From positions 1 through 6,951 of the forward strand of contig CAZCMI010000030.1 of assembly GCA_964499955.1 (NCBI GenBank): a DNA stretch of 6,951 nt. The letters run 5' to 3'. The stretch is from JAJYIV01 sp964499955. GTDB lineage: Bacteria > Patescibacteriota > Patescibacteriia > UBA9934 > GWF2-40-263. The translations under genes were made by a program, and so were the position numbers. A model generated the notes under the pieces. It saw only the letters and a list, made by a program, of their open reading frames with translations, had not been told where the DNA came from and did not search any database. Below, in pieces: positions 4,877-6,951 of the stretch (positions are counted from its first letter, which is position 1; each line of letters begins with the position of its first letter).

Positions 4877-5860
4877 ATGCCCGCCATCATCGTATTTTTG
4901 GATATCGACGGCACCCTCATCGGTTTGGATCAAAAACCGAATGCGGACGGGCTGCCCTCGTTGATTGACGATTTGCGGGCGCGCGGCGTCCGGTTCGGCT
5001 TGAATTCAAATCGGGCGGTCGAAGACGTGGAGTCCGTTGTTCGCGCGTTTCATTTGGACGGCCCGTTCATCTTGGAAAACGGCGCATACGTCATGAACCA
5101 GATCAACGGAGAGCGCCGCCTCTTTCCAGGAGTACCGTCCGATATTCCGGATTTGGTCAGGCGGGCCATGGGCCATGTTGTGGCGCGAGAATTCCCCGGC
5201 GCCACGCTGGAAGTCGGAGATACGACGGCGATGGTGGAAAGCGGTCGGGAAACGCGCGACGAACTTCATTTCTTCCTGAACGCGTACCGTTTGTATTCCG
5301 GCAGCATCCATCATCGGATTGACGGACGAATCAACCCGGAGATCGCGTGCCGTACGGCTGATGCCTTGAACGCCTCTTTTGCATCTGACGATATACCGTT
5401 GGTAGCGACGGCGCATGCGCACGGTGGAACCGTGACGGTCGACATTCCCAGCGTGGATAAAGGCACGGCCTTGGCACGCGTGAAACGGGAGCATGCGGAT
5501 TGCCTGCTTGTGGCCGTCGGAGACGGTTCGGGCGACGTGGCCCTGCGTCCGTTCGTGCACCGTCTTTACGCAGTGGCGAACGCGATTCCGGAACTGCGCG
5601 CGATTGCGGACGCCGTTTCATCCGAGCCGATGACGGCGGGTGTGATGGAAATCCTGCGCACGCATGTTCGTCCATTGGTAGAACAAAAAAATCGGCCGTG
5701 TGAGCCGATTAGATGGAGAGGTACCGGATATCTGCCACCGTTTTCACGTAGTGGTGAATCCAGGGCGACGTTCCCGTGGGCGGGTTCTTGGAAACCAGGA
5801 TGGTCCGCCATCCGCGTTCGTGGGGAACGCGTAGGTTTTCCTCAGTGTCCTCCACCATGA
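4877..5860 (+). CDS. HAD-superfamily (Cof/IIB-like) phosphatase with an unusual C-terminal tail
   Basis: This is a haloacid-dehalogenase-type phosphatase acting on a small phosphorylated metabolite. The four HAD motifs are present: FLDIDGTL (7-14, nucleophile Asp9 and acid Asp11), GLNSNR (41-46, Ser44), Lys195 in SVDKGTAL, and GDGSGD (215-220, Asp216 and Asp220). A cap inserted between motifs II and III gives the type II arrangement of Cof, mannosyl-3-phosphoglycerate and archaeal-type phosphoglycolate phosphatases; the substrate is unknown. The family-like part ends near residue 270. About 56 further residues are encoded antisense to the convergent HAD gene and look like chance coding (rich in R, G, P, S and W). 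A seven-A run at 5685-5691 sits exactly at this junction; one extra A would give a TGA stop at 5701-5703. The gene follows the BtpA-like stop by 11 bases with no Shine-Dalgarno sequence, so it is probably co-transcribed with it. The reported end is therefore uncertain. Confidence 0.87.
   Translation: MPAIIVFLDIDGTLIGLDQKPNADGLPSLIDDLRARGVRFGLNSNRAVEDVESVVRAFHLDGPFILENGAYVMNQINGERRLFPGVPSDIPDLVRRAMGHVVAREFPGATLEVGDTTAMVESGRETRDELHFFLNAYRLYSGSIHHRIDGRINPEIACRTADALNASFASDDIPLVATAHAHGGTVTVDIPSVDKGTALARVKREHADCLLVAVGDGSGDVALRPFVHRLYAVANAIPELRAIADAVSSEPMTAGVMEILRTHVRPLVEQKNRPCEPIRWRGTGYLPPFSRSGESRATFPWAGSWKPGWSAIRVRGERVGFPQCPPP
5685..5710 (-). terminator. Intrinsic terminator of the minus-strand HAD gene
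   Basis: On the minus strand AATCGGC (5710-5704) pairs with GCCGATT (5696-5690) around a seven-base loop and runs into a tract of seven T. The stop codon of the gene overlaps the first stem bases. The same DNA carries the A-run at the end of the conserved part of the opposing HAD gene. Read in the plus direction the hairpin lacks a U-tract, so it should work mainly for the minus strand. Confidence 0.82.
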
Positions 5861-6332
5861 CGAGCTGACGGTCCGGTGCATCGACGCGGTCGTAGGCGGC
5901 AGGGGACGGTTTCATGTCCGGATATTCCGGCGTGATGCCGTGTACGCTAGAAAACACATGTTCCAACCCAAGGAGCCGTACCATGCGTTGGGCGAACGGC
6001 TCCGGCGAATTGGACAACACAACTTTTTCTCCGGGCAAGCACCGGATATCGTCCGGCAGGGCCCATCGTGCCAAGGCCAAGCGATCCAGGATCATCGTGT
6101 CGACGATTTCACCGATGCACTCATCGAATGGAAGGTCGAAGCCTTGGCACAGGGCGATGGCTGCGTATCGGGTTCGGTGCGCGTTCTTCAGTTCCGCCAT
6201 GCGCACATCGTATTCGTGTGAGATGAACAGACCACGCTCGACAGTCCATGTCCGCAGACATGCGTCAAACGCATCGCATGTAGTTCGGCCGGGGCCGTAG
6301 AGCAGGTCGTCAAGGTCAAATACCCAGCGCAT
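5709..6332 (-). CDS. HAD-superfamily pyrimidine 5'-nucleotidase-like hydrolase
   Basis: This 207-residue protein matches the type I HAD layout of the Pyr-5'-nucleotidase (SDT1-like) group, which dephosphorylates pyrimidine nucleoside monophosphates or similar small phosphates. Motif I is VFDLDDLLY (4-12; Asp6 nucleophile, Asp8 acid; the family usually has FDLDNTLY, so the Thr is replaced by Leu). A helical cap follows. Motif II is VVLSNSP (104-110), motif III is Lys141 in DMKPSPAAYDRV, and motif IV is VEDTEENL (160-167). The ATG is supported by GAGGAG five bases upstream. A probable promoter lies further upstream and a strong terminator overlaps the stop. Its last 50 or so codons are overlapped antisense by the long reading of the convergent HAD gene. 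The actual substrate is not determined by the sequence. Confidence 0.87.
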   Translation of the reverse strand: MRWVFDLDDLLYGPGRTTCDAFDACLRTWTVERGLFISHEYDVRMAELKNAHRTRYAAIALCQGFDLPFDECIGEIVDTMILDRLALARWALPDDIRCLPGEKVVLSNSPEPFAQRMVRLLGLEHVFSSVHGITPEYPDMKPSPAAYDRVDAPDRQLVMVEDTEENLRVPHERGWRTILVSKNPPTGTSPWIHHYVKTVADIRYLSI

Positions 6333-6337
6333 TTTAT

Positions 6338-6343
6338 CTCCTC
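6338..6343 (-). promoter_or_regulatory. Ribosome binding site of the nucleotidase-like gene
   Basis: GAGGAG on the minus strand lies five bases before the ATG at 6332-6330 and supports that start. Confidence 0.75.
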
Positions 6344-6382
6344 ATTTGGTTTGTGGCGGCGTGAAAGGAACGAGGTTCAGAG

Positions 6383-6411
6383 ACAATAGCCGAGATCATT
6401 CAAAGAGACAA
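6383..6411 (-). promoter_or_regulatory. Candidate promoter of the nucleotidase-like gene
   Basis: On the minus strand TTGTCT (6411-6406) and TATTGT (6388-6383) are spaced by exactly 17 bases, each matching four of six consensus positions. Transcription would start near 6376 and give a leader of about 45 bases. It lies divergent from, and within 50 bases of, the promoter of the M20 gene. Confidence 0.45.
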
Positions 6412-6433
6412 GGTCTTCGTGGCACGGCGTTTT

Positions 6434-6442
6434 TGTTATAAT
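6434..6442 (+). promoter_or_regulatory. Extended -10 promoter (TGT-TATAAT) of the M20 gene
   Basis: A perfect TATAAT (6437-6442) is preceded by TGT, the extended -10 signature that reduces the need for a -35 box; no convincing -35 is visible. Initiation about seven bases downstream (near 6449) would leave only about two or three bases before the ATG at 6452, so the mRNA is predicted to be leaderless. Confidence 0.75.
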
Positions 6443-6451
6443 GTGAACGAT

Positions 6452-6951
6452 ATGGGCGATGAAATCATCCGATTGACGCGGAAGCTCGTGGCGTGCCGAA
6501 GCACGCATGATCAGACGGATGAGATCGAACGGACCGCCGCCACGTTCGAGGCGTTTTTTGGCGCGCATGCCGTTCGGCGTCACGGGAAGGGTCCGGTCCT
6601 GAACGATCTGTTCGCTCCTCGAGGCGTTTCCGTTCCCCGCATCCTTCTTCTTGGACATATGGATGTCGTTCCCGCCAGGGACGCGAAGGCATTCTCCATG
6701 AAACGTGACGGAGACCGCCTGTATGGACGCGGAGCCTACGATATGAAGGGACCGACGGCCGCGTTGGCTGTCGCCATGAAACACGTCCTTTCCCGGCATC
6801 CCGATGCGCCCGTTGGCCTGCTCATTACCGGCGACGAGGAACGGGGTGGAGCGTTTGGAACCGGCGCATGGGTTCGGCGGCACGCGCGTCGGCTTCCCGA
6901 AGTCGTATTTGACCCGGACGGGGGCGATGCGTTTACGCTCGTGCGGGAGGA
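6452..6951 (+). CDS. M20-family metallopeptidase/deacylase (ArgE/DapE/carboxypeptidase-type), N-terminal part
   Basis: The first 166 residues of a zinc-dependent hydrolase run off the right edge. The M20 metal-site landmarks are in order: LLLGHMDVVPA (65-75; His69 metal ligand, Asp71), LYGRGAYDMKGPTAAL (90-105; Asp97 bridging ligand), GDEERGG (127-133; Glu129 general base, Glu130 ligand), and Asp154 in VVFDPDGG as the probable next ligand. Members remove acyl groups or amino acids from peptides, N-acetylornithine or N-succinyl-diaminopimelate. The C-terminal ligand and most of the dimerisation domain are outside the window, so the substrate cannot be inferred. The ATG at 6452 is chosen because it begins the conserved N-terminal helix and follows the -10 box closely; no Shine-Dalgarno sequence is present. 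It is divergent from the nucleotidase-like gene. Confidence 0.9.
   Translation, partial: MGDEIIRLTRKLVACRSTHDQTDEIERTAATFEAFFGAHAVRRHGKGPVLNDLFAPRGVSVPRILLLGHMDVVPARDAKAFSMKRDGDRLYGRGAYDMKGPTAALAVAMKHVLSRHPDAPVGLLITGDEERGGAFGTGAWVRRHARRLPEVVFDPDGGDAFTLVRE

Noticed and set aside
5006..5560. Minus-strand 184-codon open frame
   Set aside because: Antisense to the HAD phosphatase, which has all four HAD motifs on the plus strand.
1..6951. CRISPR array, insertion sequence, integrase or att site at the tRNA gene
   Set aside because: No spaced direct repeats, transposase or integrase motifs are present, and no repeated copy of the tRNA 3' end was seen.

Overview
This is a GC-rich bacterial window with compact genes on both strands, sigma-70-type promoters (three exact TTGACA -35 boxes) and intrinsic terminators. 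UGA is used as a normal stop, and the tRNA-Trp carries an encoded CCA end. A tRNA-sensing T-box leader is typical of Firmicutes and some Actinobacteria, Chloroflexi, Deinococcota and deltaproteobacterial lineages. The mixture of strong Shine-Dalgarno starts and apparently leaderless starts, and the distant enzyme homologues, would also suit a poorly sampled phylum. The sequence alone does not settle the lineage.

Left part, minus strand. Bases 1-390 hold the N-terminal part of a coiled-coil-rich protein that leaves the window; it appears frameshifted, and its outer edge carries a 16-G homopolymer. A clean terminator (408-439) separates it from a 498-residue group II PLP-dependent amino acid decarboxylase (448-1944). 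The decarboxylase has its own promoter and a strong ribosome binding site. Just upstream are a tRNA-Trp(CCA) gene (2067-2142), its terminator and its promoter.

Centre, plus strand. Divergent from tRNA-Trp is a long leader (about 2266-2563) with all the main parts of a T-box riboswitch: Stem I with a UGG (Trp) specifier, Stem III, the UGGN antiterminator bulge and a competing 25-bp terminator. It controls a TrpD-like glycosyltransferase-family-3 protein (2593-3969). The bulge base (C) matches the discriminator base (G) of the neighbouring tRNA-Trp, so the RNA sensor and its probable ligand are encoded back to back. A terminator follows the TrpD-like gene. Next come a BtpA/SgcQ-family TIM-barrel protein (4035-4865) and, 11 bases later, a HAD-superfamily phosphatase (4877-5860).

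Right part. A minus-strand pyrimidine-5'-nucleotidase-like HAD protein (5709-6332) converges on and overlaps the plus-strand HAD gene. Divergent from it is the start of an M20-family metallopeptidase or deacylase (6452 to the window edge), which has an extended -10 promoter so close to the ATG that its mRNA should be leaderless.

Working picture (inference): under tryptophan starvation, uncharged tRNA-Trp turns on a phosphoribosyltransferase-like enzyme. The adjacent phosphate-binding barrel and HAD phosphatase could act on related phosphoribosyl compounds. The TrpD-like protein departs from canonical TrpD at the second metal-binding site and in its N-terminal domain, so it may be a divergent TrpD or an enzyme with a different Trp-linked role.
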